From Desulfobulbus propionicus (lineage in GTDB: Bacteria; Desulfobacterota; Desulfobulbia; Desulfobulbales; Desulfobulbaceae): a stretch of DNA of 64,000 nucleotides. The stretch covers positions 53,488-117,487 of the forward strand of contig PDTD01000012.1 in assembly GCA_002748755.1 (NCBI GenBank). Reading direction: 5' to 3'. Both the position numbers and the translations under genes were made by a program. Below are positions 1 through 8,030 of this stretch, one piece after another. The notes under the pieces are model-generated. The model saw only the letters and a program-made list of their open reading frames with translations, searched no databases and was not told where the DNA came from. Within the stretch, counting starts at the first letter, position 1. Each line of letters starts with the position of its first letter.

Positions 1-129
1 CCGGGGCAGGGTGAACTCTTTGCCATTTTGATTGATGATATGGAGTCGTTTTTCCTGGACCTGGGTGATAAGCGCACAAACACATTTTCCCCCATCCAGA
101 TACTCAATGATGCTGCCTGCACTGATCAT
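1..129 (-). CDS. RNase II/RNB-family exoribonuclease, N-terminal fragment
   Basis: The reading frame runs off the left edge, so only the first 43 residues are visible. They begin MISAGSIIEYLDGG and continue with a short beta-rich stretch (CALITQVQEKRLHIINQNG). This resembles the N-terminus of RNB-domain exoribonucleases of the RNase II type found in sulfate-reducing bacteria. The family degrades single-stranded RNA 3' to 5'. No catalytic residues fall inside the window. The start is the ATG at 129; no convincing ribosome binding site precedes it. The gene diverges from era. The family call rests on N-terminal resemblance only. Confidence 0.55.
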   Translation of the reverse strand, partial: MISAGSIIEYLDGGKCVCALITQVQEKRLHIINQNGKEFTLPR

Positions 130-404
130 AGATCTAACACGTTGCGAAGTTTGTGGGTCATGGTAAGGTACAGTGGATAGCAGGAATAGGAGCCTTTGTC
201 ATTATTTTCTTACTTCTATTTTTTTTCATTGCTTCGAATTCGTCCCTATTTTGAAGGGAGTCTTTTGGTTCAAATACAAGCTATCTGCAACAGCTTGTGA
301 CAGGCATGTTGTCGATATTCCGATGATAAATACCTGAAGGTCCCGCACGAATAGGATAAAGAACTCTGACCATCAACCAGGTTTGTCCAGACAGCTATAC
401 TCGT

Positions 405-1364
405 ATGGAACACATTCAATCTTCACCAAGCCAGGATCCAATACCATATCGTTCCGGTGTGGTTGCCATTGTTGGGCCGCCTAATGCTGGTAAGTCGACT
501 TTGCTCAACTGCTTGCTAGGACAAAAAATTTCCATTGTTTCACCCAAACCCCAGACCACCAGAAACCGGATTGCCGGGATCCTGACTGGCAAGGCATATC
601 AGATACTTCTCCTGGACACCCCAGGCCTGCATAAGGCCCAGGATCGAATGAACCAGGAAATGGTCCAGGTGGCCCTGGAAAGTGTCGACGAAGCCGATAT
701 GGTACTTTTTGTCGAGGACAGTTACGCCATGACCGACAAACGTCGGGATACAATCCTGGAGCAATACCAGGGTTATTTTGATCAAATCAATGTACCGGCC
801 GTTCTTGCCTTGAACAAGGCTGATCTGGTGGAGCAGGAGGCTCTTCTGCCGCTTACTCGGTGGTTTGTGGACCTGCATGGGTTTGCAGAAGTCCTGCCCG
901 TATCCGCACTGCACGATCAGGGAACAGAGCTGTTGGTCGACAAGATCACTGGCCTGTTACCGGAAGGCCCTCAATATTATCCTGACGATATCCCCACCGA
1001 TGCCTCGGAACGCTTCATAGTGGCGGAAATAATCCGGGAAAAAGTTTTTTTACTGACCAAGGAAGAGGTACCCTATTCCACCGCCGTGGTTATAGACTCT
1101 TTTCAGGAAACCGACTCGCATGAGCCAATCATTATTTATGCCACTATTCTGGTGGAACGAAGTTCCCAAAAAGGAATCCTGATTGGGTCTAAAGGGGCCA
1201 TGTTGGCCAAAATACGCAAACAGGCAAGCCAGGATATCGTACGCTTGCTGGGGGTCCCTGTGCGTCTGCATTTGTGGATCAAGGTGCGTAAAAACTGGAC
1301 GGGGAATGAAAGGATGCTTAGGGAACTCGGACTCACCCGAAATGCTCATGAACATCGTGTCTGA
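405..1364 (+). CDS. era: GTPase Era, ribosome assembly factor
   Basis: Era is a membrane-associated GTPase that binds the 3' end of 16S rRNA during 30S assembly. The G domain shows G1 GPPNAGKS (residues 24-31), G3 DTPGL and G4 NKAD. The C-terminal half holds the KH RNA-binding domain (GSKGAMLAKIRKQA). The length of 319 residues is slightly above the family norm because of a roughly 15-residue N-terminal extension. The ATG at 405 has no clear ribosome binding site. The last residues (AHEHRV, then TGA) lie beyond the usual Era end. They match the inward reading of the dispersed repeat's terminal inverted repeat, so the C-terminus appears to be repeat-derived. Confidence 0.95.
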   Translation: MEHIQSSPSQDPIPYRSGVVAIVGPPNAGKSTLLNCLLGQKISIVSPKPQTTRNRIAGILTGKAYQILLLDTPGLHKAQDRMNQEMVQVALESVDEADMVLFVEDSYAMTDKRRDTILEQYQGYFDQINVPAVLALNKADLVEQEALLPLTRWFVDLHGFAEVLPVSALHDQGTELLVDKITGLLPEGPQYYPDDIPTDASERFIVAEIIREKVFLLTKEEVPYSTAVVIDSFQETDSHEPIIIYATILVERSSQKGILIGSKGAMLAKIRKQASQDIVRLLGVPVRLHLWIKVRKNWTGNERMLRELGLTRNAHEHRV

Positions 1365-1626
1365 ATTAAAAAAATATATCAGAAAAGCAGCTGGTTAGAA
1401 AAGAAATACTTTGTGGTCAATTGGTCCAGAATGTGCGCCAATACTCAAGAGTGGCTACATCAGAGGCGCTCGTTTTAGTGCACGCATCCTGCTGGGATAT
1501 CGGAGTTCTCCAACAGCCACCAAAGAGGGAATATCGTGCCCGTTGCTGAGATTGCTCACGGATGGCACATTCATCTGTTTGGGATTTTTTTACCAATGAG
1601 ACAAAATGCTCCTAAAAAACGGGTTA
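1334..1626. repeat. Decayed composite copy of the TIR repeat family
   Basis: The left end overlaps the era 3' end and contains CTCATGAACAT, which is identical to the consensus inner end. It continues with degenerate matches up to TGTGCGCCAATACTCA near 1435. A second block at about 1541-1626 is in the opposite orientation. It keeps the CTCACGGATGGCACATTCAT and AATGAGACAAAATG signatures and ends CGGGTTA. The stretch is too diverged to draw exact borders. It fills the era-ctpA gap together with unremarkable sequence to 1699. Confidence 0.5.
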
Positions 1627-1699
1627 GAGTTTTTTTAAAGCAGGTCAACATCTTCATCAGCAACATACATGGGGCGCAGCAGCCTCACTACTGGCTTCT

Positions 1700-3034
1700 C
1701 TACCGGCTGCCAACAAGAGTAAGGCTTTTAATAATGAACAGGGCTGTCCGCAATTGGTTGTCCTGCGCCAACCGCCTGGCAGCGAGCGCTTGTGCTTCCT
1801 GTTCCTTATTCAATTCCAACTCTTGGGTATCATCTGACGGCCTATCATCTGCTTTTGCGTCATTGACAAAATGACCTGGCAGATCCTTTTCCTTGATGTG
1901 GTTCTCCTGCTGGTCCGTTTCCTTTTGACTTTCGGCCTTGTTGAAGGGCACCGTGAGATCGGGTTGGATGCCTGTTGCCTGGATGGAATCACCACTGGGC
2001 GTATAATACCTGGCTGTTGTCAGACGTATACCTGCCCCGCCGGGGATAGGCAGGACTGTTTGCACTGATCCTTTACCAAAGGTACTTGTTCCCAGGATAA
2101 TGGCTCTTTTATGATCCTGGAGTGCACCGGCAACAATTTCAGCACCACTGGCAGAGCCGTCGTTGACCAAAACGACCAGGGGGTATGTGTTTTCGGACCC
2201 GGTGCTGTGCGCCTCATACGTCATTTGTTCCTGGCCGTGGCGTCCTCGAGTGGAAACAAGCAGCCCCTGGTTTATGAAGATGTCGGAGATCTTGACAGCC
2301 TGATCCAATAAGCCGCCTGGATTATTACGTAGGTCCAGGACCATTCCTTGTATAGGTTTTTTTTTCTTTGCCTGGTTCAGTTGCTGGCGAAAATCACGAG
2401 TAGTGGTGGCCTGGAAATGGGAGATTCGCATGTACAGGATGCCAGGTTCCAACTCAAATGAGCGTACCGATTGGAGTGGAATGGTATCTCTTTCCAGTTC
2501 AATATCCCGCATCCCCTGCCAGGCTTTCCTATAAATGGACAGGACAACGGTTGTTCCCTTAAAGCCTCTGAGTTTTTGTACTGCTTCCATCAGTGAGAGG
2601 TTCTTAGTGATTTCCCCGTTAATGCGAATGATTTGGTCTCCAGGTTGAATACCCTTTTTTGCTGCCGGAGAGCCTTCGATGGGGGTAATGACGGTCAGAA
2701 CATTATCTCGTATGGTTATTTCCAGTCCGATACCGTTAAAGCTGCCCTGCGTCTCTTCTTGCAGATCTGCAAAGTCTTCCGAAGACATATATGCGGAGTG
2801 GGGGTCAAGGGCACTTAACATGCCTTTGATGGCTCCGGTAATGACCTCTTCTGTGTCTATCTCGTCCACATATTGTTCTTGTAGCAGGTTGAGAATGTTG
2901 GCAAATGTCTCCAACTGCTGGTAGGCGTCCCTGTTTTCAGTAGAATCATCGGCCGTAGCCGGGGTATAGGCAAACAGCGTCCAGGTGAGGACGACTAAAA
3001 GGAGTATGTAGATTTGTTTATGAAAAGAGGACAT
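1700..3034 (-). CDS. ctpA: Carboxyl-terminal processing protease, S41 family
   Basis: This is a periplasmic serine protease of the CtpA/Prc type, which trims exported or peptidoglycan-associated proteins. The chosen start (MSSFHKQ) gives a signal peptide or anchor ending near TPATA. It is followed by a PDZ domain (GIGLEITIRDN to LRGFKGT) and the S41 core, with catalytic Ser in DGSASGAEIV and Lys in FGKGSVQT. A low-complexity, charged C-terminal tail rich in E, K and Q follows. An upstream in-frame ATG at 3151 lies inside a repeat element and is unlikely to be used. The gene is the last of the ftsE-ftsX-envC-ctpA block. It is separated from envC by two repeat copies, which may uncouple its expression. 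Confidence 0.9.
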   Translation of the reverse strand: MSSFHKQIYILLLVVLTWTLFAYTPATADDSTENRDAYQQLETFANILNLLQEQYVDEIDTEEVITGAIKGMLSALDPHSAYMSSEDFADLQEETQGSFNGIGLEITIRDNVLTVITPIEGSPAAKKGIQPGDQIIRINGEITKNLSLMEAVQKLRGFKGTTVVLSIYRKAWQGMRDIELERDTIPLQSVRSFELEPGILYMRISHFQATTTRDFRQQLNQAKKKKPIQGMVLDLRNNPGGLLDQAVKISDIFINQGLLVSTRGRHGQEQMTYEAHSTGSENTYPLVVLVNDGSASGAEIVAGALQDHKRAIILGTSTFGKGSVQTVLPIPGGAGIRLTTARYYTPSGDSIQATGIQPDLTVPFNKAESQKETDQQENHIKEKDLPGHFVNDAKADDRPSDDTQELELNKEQEAQALAARRLAQDNQLRTALFIIKSLTLVGSR

Positions 3035-3117
3035 GAGACAGCCTGGAGGAAAAAGGAGCTTCATTTTCTGTCGTGGCCCGCGCCATACATTAACACTATG
3101 CTGACAGGTCCGGTCTC

Positions 3118-3341
3118 GCCTCGGATTACTCATCAGCTCAGGCGATGCCAAGTTCGGTAGTCTTTGAGTAACTCAGTATTCTTGGGTGTCTGGGTTTTAA
3201 AAAATCTGCTGAAGATGGTACCGCATGGGCTGAGTGTTGGCGCACAGTTTGTAGAAATTTGAGCCCGCTCACGGAAAAAATATCTACTTGTTTTTATGTG
3301 TTTTTCTCAAAAAAGACAATATATTCATGAGAGATCCGGGC
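3118..3341 (+). repeat. TIR repeat family, full-length copy (first of a tandem pair)
   Basis: This copy runs from CGGATTACTCATCAGC to TTCATGAGAGATCCGGGC. It has both modules: the first hairpin (CTCAGGCGATGCCA to GGTACCGCATGGGCTGAG) and the second module with TTTTTCTCAAAAAAGACAAT. It lies in the envC-ctpA gap, in the same orientation as the copy at 3503. Confidence 0.8.
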
Positions 3342-3502
3342 AGGGAGAATTGAATCGTGCACGGAGCCCTCTGCTGCGGCATCAGTACGTATACTGAAGC
3401 GGACGATTTAAAACGTAGTACAACATTTTAAAGTAACTGGAAACAGAGAGTGTGGCAATGTATTTTTTACAGGGCCTGTGTCGTGGGTTGCAAGCATGCC
3501 TC

Positions 3503-3721
3503 GCCCGGATTGCTCATCGGCTCAGGCGGTGCCAGGATGGGCAGTTTTTGGCCCTTCATTCCACTTGGGTACTGGGTTTTACAAAGACTGCCGAAGATGG
3601 TACCGCATGGGCTGAGTGTTGGTGCCCTTGTTGTTGAAATGTGAGCCCGCCCATGGACAGCACATCCATCTGTTTTGTCTCTTTTTTCTCACATGAGACA
3701 ACAAGGTCGTGGGAAATCCGT
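3503..3721 (+). repeat. TIR repeat family, full-length copy (second of a tandem pair)
   Basis: The copy begins GCCCGGATTGCTCATCGGC and ends GTGGGAAATCC. Its internal landmarks are CTCAGGCGGTGCCAG, CTGCCGAAGATGGTACCGC, GAGCCCGCCCATGGACAG and the hairpin TTTTGTCTC...GAGACAAC. It lies 31 bp downstream of the envC stop codon on the envC strand. Confidence 0.85.
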
Positions 3722-3752
3722 GTTCGTGTGGATGGTGGAACCTCCAGAAGAC

Positions 3753-4919
3753 CTATTCGGAGGAGAATGCGTCGGGACACAGCCAGGGGAGCGGGTCTTC
3801 GGCTGTGGTTCCTTTGCGTATTTCAAAATAGAGTCCCCGGCCAAAAAGGGTGGCTATGTCGCCGGTTGTGGCGATGACCTGTTCCCGCTGCACGGTGTCG
3901 CCCTGTTGCACTACAAAGTTCTCCAGTCTTGAGGTCACGGTAAAATAATTATAGCCATGGTCGATGATAATAGTCCTGCCGTAGCCTCGCATATACCCGG
4001 CAAAAATAACCTTGCCGGCTAAGACGGCATGTACCTTTGCCCCATCCCTTGTCTTGATGGTTATGCCTTGTGATACCTTTTTTTGCAAAGAATCACTGTC
4101 TTCCTTGCCGAAACGGGAAAGCAGGATACCTTTTGCAGGCGGTTGCAGCGTCCCCATGTTGCGTACAAATACTTTTTTCTTGTTTTCTTCTTTCTTTTGC
4201 AGCCTGGCAATCTGAGCGGTAAGATCCTGCTCCGCTTTCCGCATTTCTTTCAAAGCCAGTTGATAGAGACTTTTTTCTGTTTTTGCTTTTTGCAGGAGCT
4301 GGTTTTTTTGCCTGGAAATATACAGCAGGGTCTTTTTTTCCTCTTCTGCGTTATGCAGAAAACTTTCCTGTACGCTTTTTTCCAGCTCATGGGCCTGCTT
4401 GGCCTGGAGAATGGACTGTTTTCTTTTTCGATACGCGCTGAAAACAGTGCTGTCATAGGAGACTAAATGTTGAAAGGAGTCATTAAATATAAGGAGGTCC
4501 GGGATGGATGTACTGGAAAAGGCAATCCGTAAGAAACCATTGTTGCCCATGAGATAATATGCTCGCAAACGTTTTTCCAAATGGGCTTGCAGAGCTTTTT
4601 TTTCCGCATGAATGGCATCGATTTCAGCCGCCCGGCTCTCAATGAGTCTTTCCTGCTCTCTAATTTTGTCCTGGATGGCCAGAACTTTTTCCTGTTGTGC
4701 AGCTATGTTGTCATCTAACCGTTCAAGCTGGTCCAGCAGGCTGGTCTGTTTGCGATCACTGTCCTGTATTTTAGCGCTTTGATACTTCATTTCCTTGTGG
4801 AGCTTGCTGATAGTCAGCCTATGGCGCTTAATGGGCTGGGATTCCCCTGCCAGACAGTGGGAGGTTTCTGGGCAGCCAGCAAGGGTTGGTATGATAAGGA
4901 GAAGGGGTATCAGGCGCAT
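3753..4919 (-). CDS. envC: EnvC-like murein hydrolase activator, degenerate M23 domain
   Basis: EnvC-type proteins are periplasmic, recruited by FtsEX, and activate septal amidases. The start at 4919 gives a signal sequence with the lipobox-like LAGC. Two long coiled-coil stretches follow (about residues 30-110 and 150-250), then a C-terminal LytM/M23 domain. The expected metal ligands are missing: SQGITIKTRDG stands where active M23 enzymes have HxGxD. This matches non-catalytic EnvC activators. The domain ends canonically (LYFEIRKGTTAEDPLPWL). The start lies 10 bp after the ftsX stop, so translation is probably coupled. Confidence 0.88.
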   Translation of the reverse strand: MRLIPLLLIIPTLAGCPETSHCLAGESQPIKRHRLTISKLHKEMKYQSAKIQDSDRKQTSLLDQLERLDDNIAAQQEKVLAIQDKIREQERLIESRAAEIDAIHAEKKALQAHLEKRLRAYYLMGNNGFLRIAFSSTSIPDLLIFNDSFQHLVSYDSTVFSAYRKRKQSILQAKQAHELEKSVQESFLHNAEEEKKTLLYISRQKNQLLQKAKTEKSLYQLALKEMRKAEQDLTAQIARLQKKEENKKKVFVRNMGTLQPPAKGILLSRFGKEDSDSLQKKVSQGITIKTRDGAKVHAVLAGKVIFAGYMRGYGRTIIIDHGYNYFTVTSRLENFVVQQGDTVQREQVIATTGDIATLFGRGLYFEIRKGTTAEDPLPWLCPDAFSSE

Positions 4920-4929
4920 GAGGATCGAC

Positions 4930-5835
4930 TTACAGGTTGACCATTTTTCGTGTTGAAGAAAAGCTACCCAGTGAGCAGAGCAGGGTGGCAGCACAGATAA
5001 GCAGGACAACGGACTGCATGGAGAGAAAGGTGAAGGGAAAAAAACGAAACAAAGTCGCTCCGGTAAATCGCAGATCTATCCAGGAGTAGAGCAGAAAGAG
5101 AGCCCAGACTCCCAGACCTGCTCCCAGCAGCCCCTGCATTGCTCCTTCAATGAGAAAGGGGGTGCGGATATAGTTATTAGTTGCCCCCACCAGTCGAAGC
5201 AAATCCAATTCTTTTTTCCGGGCCAGTAAGGTCAAGCGAATGGTGTGTGCAACCATGAATGTCGTGGTCATAACAAGCAGGACTCCGGAAAGAACGACAA
5301 TAATGCGAATAATCTGGATGAATGAGTAGAAGCGTTCTATCCACTCCTTGCCATACTGTACCTTGAGAACGCCGGGCAGGGTCTGCAGATAATCCGAAAA
5401 GCGTTTAATTCTGGAAAGACTGTCCAGCGTTTTGAAAGGATAAATCTCTATGGAAGGCGGCAGAAAGGTTGTGGGAATATCAACGAGAATATCTTTGTCC
5501 TCTCCCAGCTGATCGCTGAATCTGTCAAAGGCCTCGGTTCTGGAGAAAAAGACAATTTTTTCCACCTGATCAAATTTGAGGATTTTTCGCCGATACTCTT
5601 CCTTGAGAGGGGGAGTCGGCTCCTCATCCAGGTAGATCACCAGCCGAAGGTCATCACCAAGTTTCTGGCTGACCTGCATGGCGTTAATATAAATGAGATA
5701 GAAGAAAGAAAAAATCAAGACCGACAGGGCGACGGTGACAAGGGTCATGAACTGGGATTTCCAGGTCAGCTGCATGTTGCGGCCTGTATGGCGCAGGGCT
5801 GTTGAAACGAGGCTCATAGTTAACTGATTGCTCAA
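4930..5835 (-). CDS. ftsX: Cell division ABC transporter-like permease FtsX
   Basis: FtsX is the membrane half of the FtsEX complex, which passes ATP-driven conformational change to a periplasmic hydrolase activator. The 301 residues show the expected topology: one N-terminal membrane helix (about 28-50), a periplasmic domain, then three C-terminal helices. The frame opens with TTG at 5835, overlapping the ftsE stop by four bases. The first ATG is at 5817 (MSLVSTALRH). Neither has a strong ribosome binding site, so the exact start is uncertain. The order ftsE-ftsX-envC supports the assignment. Confidence 0.93.
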   Translation of the reverse strand: MSNQLTMSLVSTALRHTGRNMQLTWKSQFMTLVTVALSVLIFSFFYLIYINAMQVSQKLGDDLRLVIYLDEEPTPPLKEEYRRKILKFDQVEKIVFFSRTEAFDRFSDQLGEDKDILVDIPTTFLPPSIEIYPFKTLDSLSRIKRFSDYLQTLPGVLKVQYGKEWIERFYSFIQIIRIIVVLSGVLLVMTTTFMVAHTIRLTLLARKKELDLLRLVGATNNYIRTPFLIEGAMQGLLGAGLGVWALFLLYSWIDLRFTGATLFRFFPFTFLSMQSVVLLICAATLLCSLGSFSSTRKMVNL

Positions 5836-6581
5836 TAGGATTGAATAGTGTTGGCCGTCTCGTACTGGATGCCGTCGGGCTGCGGGGCTGCACGTACGTT
5901 CTCAACTTGCCGACCATACCTGAGTTCTATAATCCTGCGTCCCCCCTGCTGGTAAATATCTCTGTCGTGTGTTGCGATGAGCAGGGTCGTCCCCTTGTTA
6001 TTCATCTCGTTGAAAAGGTCCATGACACGCCCAGTCGTTTCCGCATCCAGGTTTCCGGTGGGCTCATCAGCAAGAATAATGTCAGGTTGATTGGCCACGG
6101 CCCGGGCAATGGTGACCCGCTGTTGTTCTCCTCTGGAAAGTTCGGCTGCAAGGGTATGTTTTTTTGCGGAAAGACCGAGTCGTATCAGAAGTTCCTTGGT
6201 CCTTTTGTGAATGAAGGAACGCTTGCGGTATACGACTTCCATGGCTATGGCAATATTGGCGGCCACAGTCCTCTCCGGAAGAAGTTTGAAATCCTGGTAA
6301 ACCATACCGATTTTTCGGCGAAGTCTATAGAGCCTGTTTCGGGGTATTTTGGCAATATCCAGGCCAGCCACTTCGATCATGCCTTTGGTCGGTTTTTCTA
6401 TCCTGCTGATCAGTTTGAGCAGGGTGGTTTTCCCTGAACCGCTGCGGCCGATAAGATAGACCATCTCACCTTTGTTGATTGAGAAGGTTACGTCTTCGAG
6501 GGCATGGACATCCGGGTTATAGGTTTTGGAAACCTTGATGAGGTCCATCATGGGCTGTGTGGGGTTGCTCGTTTGCGTCAT
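5832..6581 (-). CDS. ftsE: Cell division ATP-binding protein FtsE
   Basis: FtsE is the cytoplasmic ATPase partner of FtsX. It has Walker A GRSGSGKTT, a Q-loop in VYQDFKLL, an LSRGEQQR signature, Walker B IILADEPTGNLD and the switch histidine in ATHD. The usual FtsE signature LSGGEQQR reads LSRGEQQR here. The start at 6581 (MTQTSNP) adds about 10 residues to the classical start MDLIKVSK at 6548. The 3' end overlaps the ftsX start. The gene heads a leftward block of division and envelope genes. Confidence 0.93.
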   Translation of the reverse strand: MTQTSNPTQPMMDLIKVSKTYNPDVHALEDVTFSINKGEMVYLIGRSGSGKTTLLKLISRIEKPTKGMIEVAGLDIAKIPRNRLYRLRRKIGMVYQDFKLLPERTVAANIAIAMEVVYRKRSFIHKRTKELLIRLGLSAKKHTLAAELSRGEQQRVTIARAVANQPDIILADEPTGNLDAETTGRVMDLFNEMNNKGTTLLIATHDRDIYQQGGRRIIELRYGRQVENVRAAPQPDGIQYETANTIQSY

Positions 6582-6978
6582 CTCTTCAGTATCAGATTCT
6601 ACCAGGATAAGGAGTAGCTCGTGCGTCTTTGCTGATAGCATACCTAAATCTTATTTTTTTTTCAGGTTTTTATTGCATTGCAAAGGGCGGAGGCGTTAGT
6701 AAAAGGGATGAAAAGAAGAAGCCAAAAACTACCTGGACACCAACATGTTGGTCCTCTCTGTTTGCAGCTCCGCATTTTTTACGGGCTTGGCCTACAGATC
6801 AAAAGATCGTATTTGGCTGCAGATCATTTTTTCTACTTAATTGTTTTTATATTATATTTTTTTATTTTCTACAAATCTTTATGAGGAGTTCAGGCTGGTG
6901 CGCCTGGGCGGGAGATGATGGGCGCTTCATAAGAGGGCGCTGTGAGAAGATGCAACATCAGTTGCTGTGGGGAGATGT
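6582..6978. other. Intergenic region between divergent ftsE and gph
   Basis: This gap must hold the promoters of both divergent genes. An AT-rich stretch lies at about 6825-6880. I see no repeat copy, structured RNA or credible small gene here. Confidence 0.5.
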
Positions 6979-7650
6979 ATGCACTACAAGGCAGTGATTT
7001 TCGATCTTGATGGGACCTTGCTCGACACACTTCAAGACCTTGCCGATGCGGCCAATCAGGCTCTGGCGGATCTGGGTTTTCCCAGGCACCCGGTCGATGC
7101 CTACCGGTTCTTTGTTGGCAGTGGCCTGAACACCCTGATTGTCCGAATACTGCCTGAGGGAAAGAGGGACGAGCAGACGCAAAGGCAGACCGTAGAGAGA
7201 TTTAAACAACGGTACAGGCAAAACTGGAAAGCGACATCTGCGCCCTATGTCGGGGTACCGGCAATGCTTGATCAGCTGCAAGCCAACGGGGTCAAGTTGT
7301 GTGTTCTTTCCAATAAACCGCATGATTATACCACCCTCTGCGTGCAGGAACTGTTGCCTCAGTGGACTTTTTTTCAGGTTCTGGGACAACGATCGGGTGT
7401 ACCGAAAAAACCTGATGCCCGGGGTGCTCTTGATATTGTCCATTGTCTGGGGCTTCAAAAAAGGGATATCCTCTATGTCGGAGACACAGCCATTGATATG
7501 CAGACAGCGGCAAATGCCCAGTTGGACAGCGTTGGCGTATTATGGGGCTTTCGCTCTGCAGAAGAGTTACAGGCGGCAGGCGCTCGGTATTTGATCAGCT
7601 CACCAGAGGAACTTGTTGGCATCGTTAAATCTGGCCCGGATTTCTGTTGA
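6979..7650 (+). CDS. gph: Phosphoglycolate phosphatase, HAD superfamily
   Basis: This HAD hydrolase dephosphorylates 2-phosphoglycolate or a similar small phosphate ester. Motif I is FDLDGTLLDT with the nucleophile Asp, motif II is LSNKP, and motifs III/IV are KKPD with YVGDTAIDM. The helical cap lies between motifs I and II. The start is the ATG at 6979, preceded by GGGGAG; an in-frame GTG lies 12 bp upstream. The last four codons and stop (P-D-F-C, TGA) are read from a repeat's terminal sequence GCCCGGATTTCTGTTGA. The native C-terminus has therefore been replaced or extended by the repeat. Confidence 0.9.
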   Translation: MHYKAVIFDLDGTLLDTLQDLADAANQALADLGFPRHPVDAYRFFVGSGLNTLIVRILPEGKRDEQTQRQTVERFKQRYRQNWKATSAPYVGVPAMLDQLQANGVKLCVLSNKPHDYTTLCVQELLPQWTFFQVLGQRSGVPKKPDARGALDIVHCLGLQKRDILYVGDTAIDMQTAANAQLDSVGVLWGFRSAEELQAAGARYLISSPEELVGIVKSGPDFC

Positions 7651-7855
7651 ACAACTTTTCTCGGTTGAAAAAAGGGAAAAAAACGGATGGGTGCGCTGTC
7701 CTTGAGCCGGTTCACATTTCGACAAATTGTACCCCAACGCTTAGGCCAGGCGGTCCCGTCTTTGGCAGTATTTTAGTAGCCCATATATCCAAGGAGAATG
7801 GGTTTATAGTAACTCCTGTACCTGGCACCACCTGAGCTGAGGAGAGTTTCGGTCT
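7634..7855 (-). repeat. TIR repeat family, full-length copy overlapping the gph 3' end
   Basis: The copy starts GCCCGGATTTCTGTTGA inside the final codons of gph. It continues through GGATGGGTGCGCTGTCC, ACATTTCGACAAATTGTACC and CAGGCGGTCCCGTCTTTGGC. It ends CTGGCACCACCTGAGCTGAGGAG...GGTCTAG. The left end is the second-module end. The rest of the gap to the DUF445 start at 8031 shows nothing recognisable. Confidence 0.8.
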
Positions 7856-8030
7856 AGATGATATGGTCGCTCCCGGATAGCATATCAAGAAAGTTGTTTC
7901 CTGGTCAAGGCGCAGGTCATACCGATGCCGACATCTCATCGAGGTATCCAGCAGCCAAGAGGCTGCGAAAAAATTGCTTGAACCCAAGCACCAAGTATCA
8001 ACCCAAAGAGTACATACATACATACAGACA

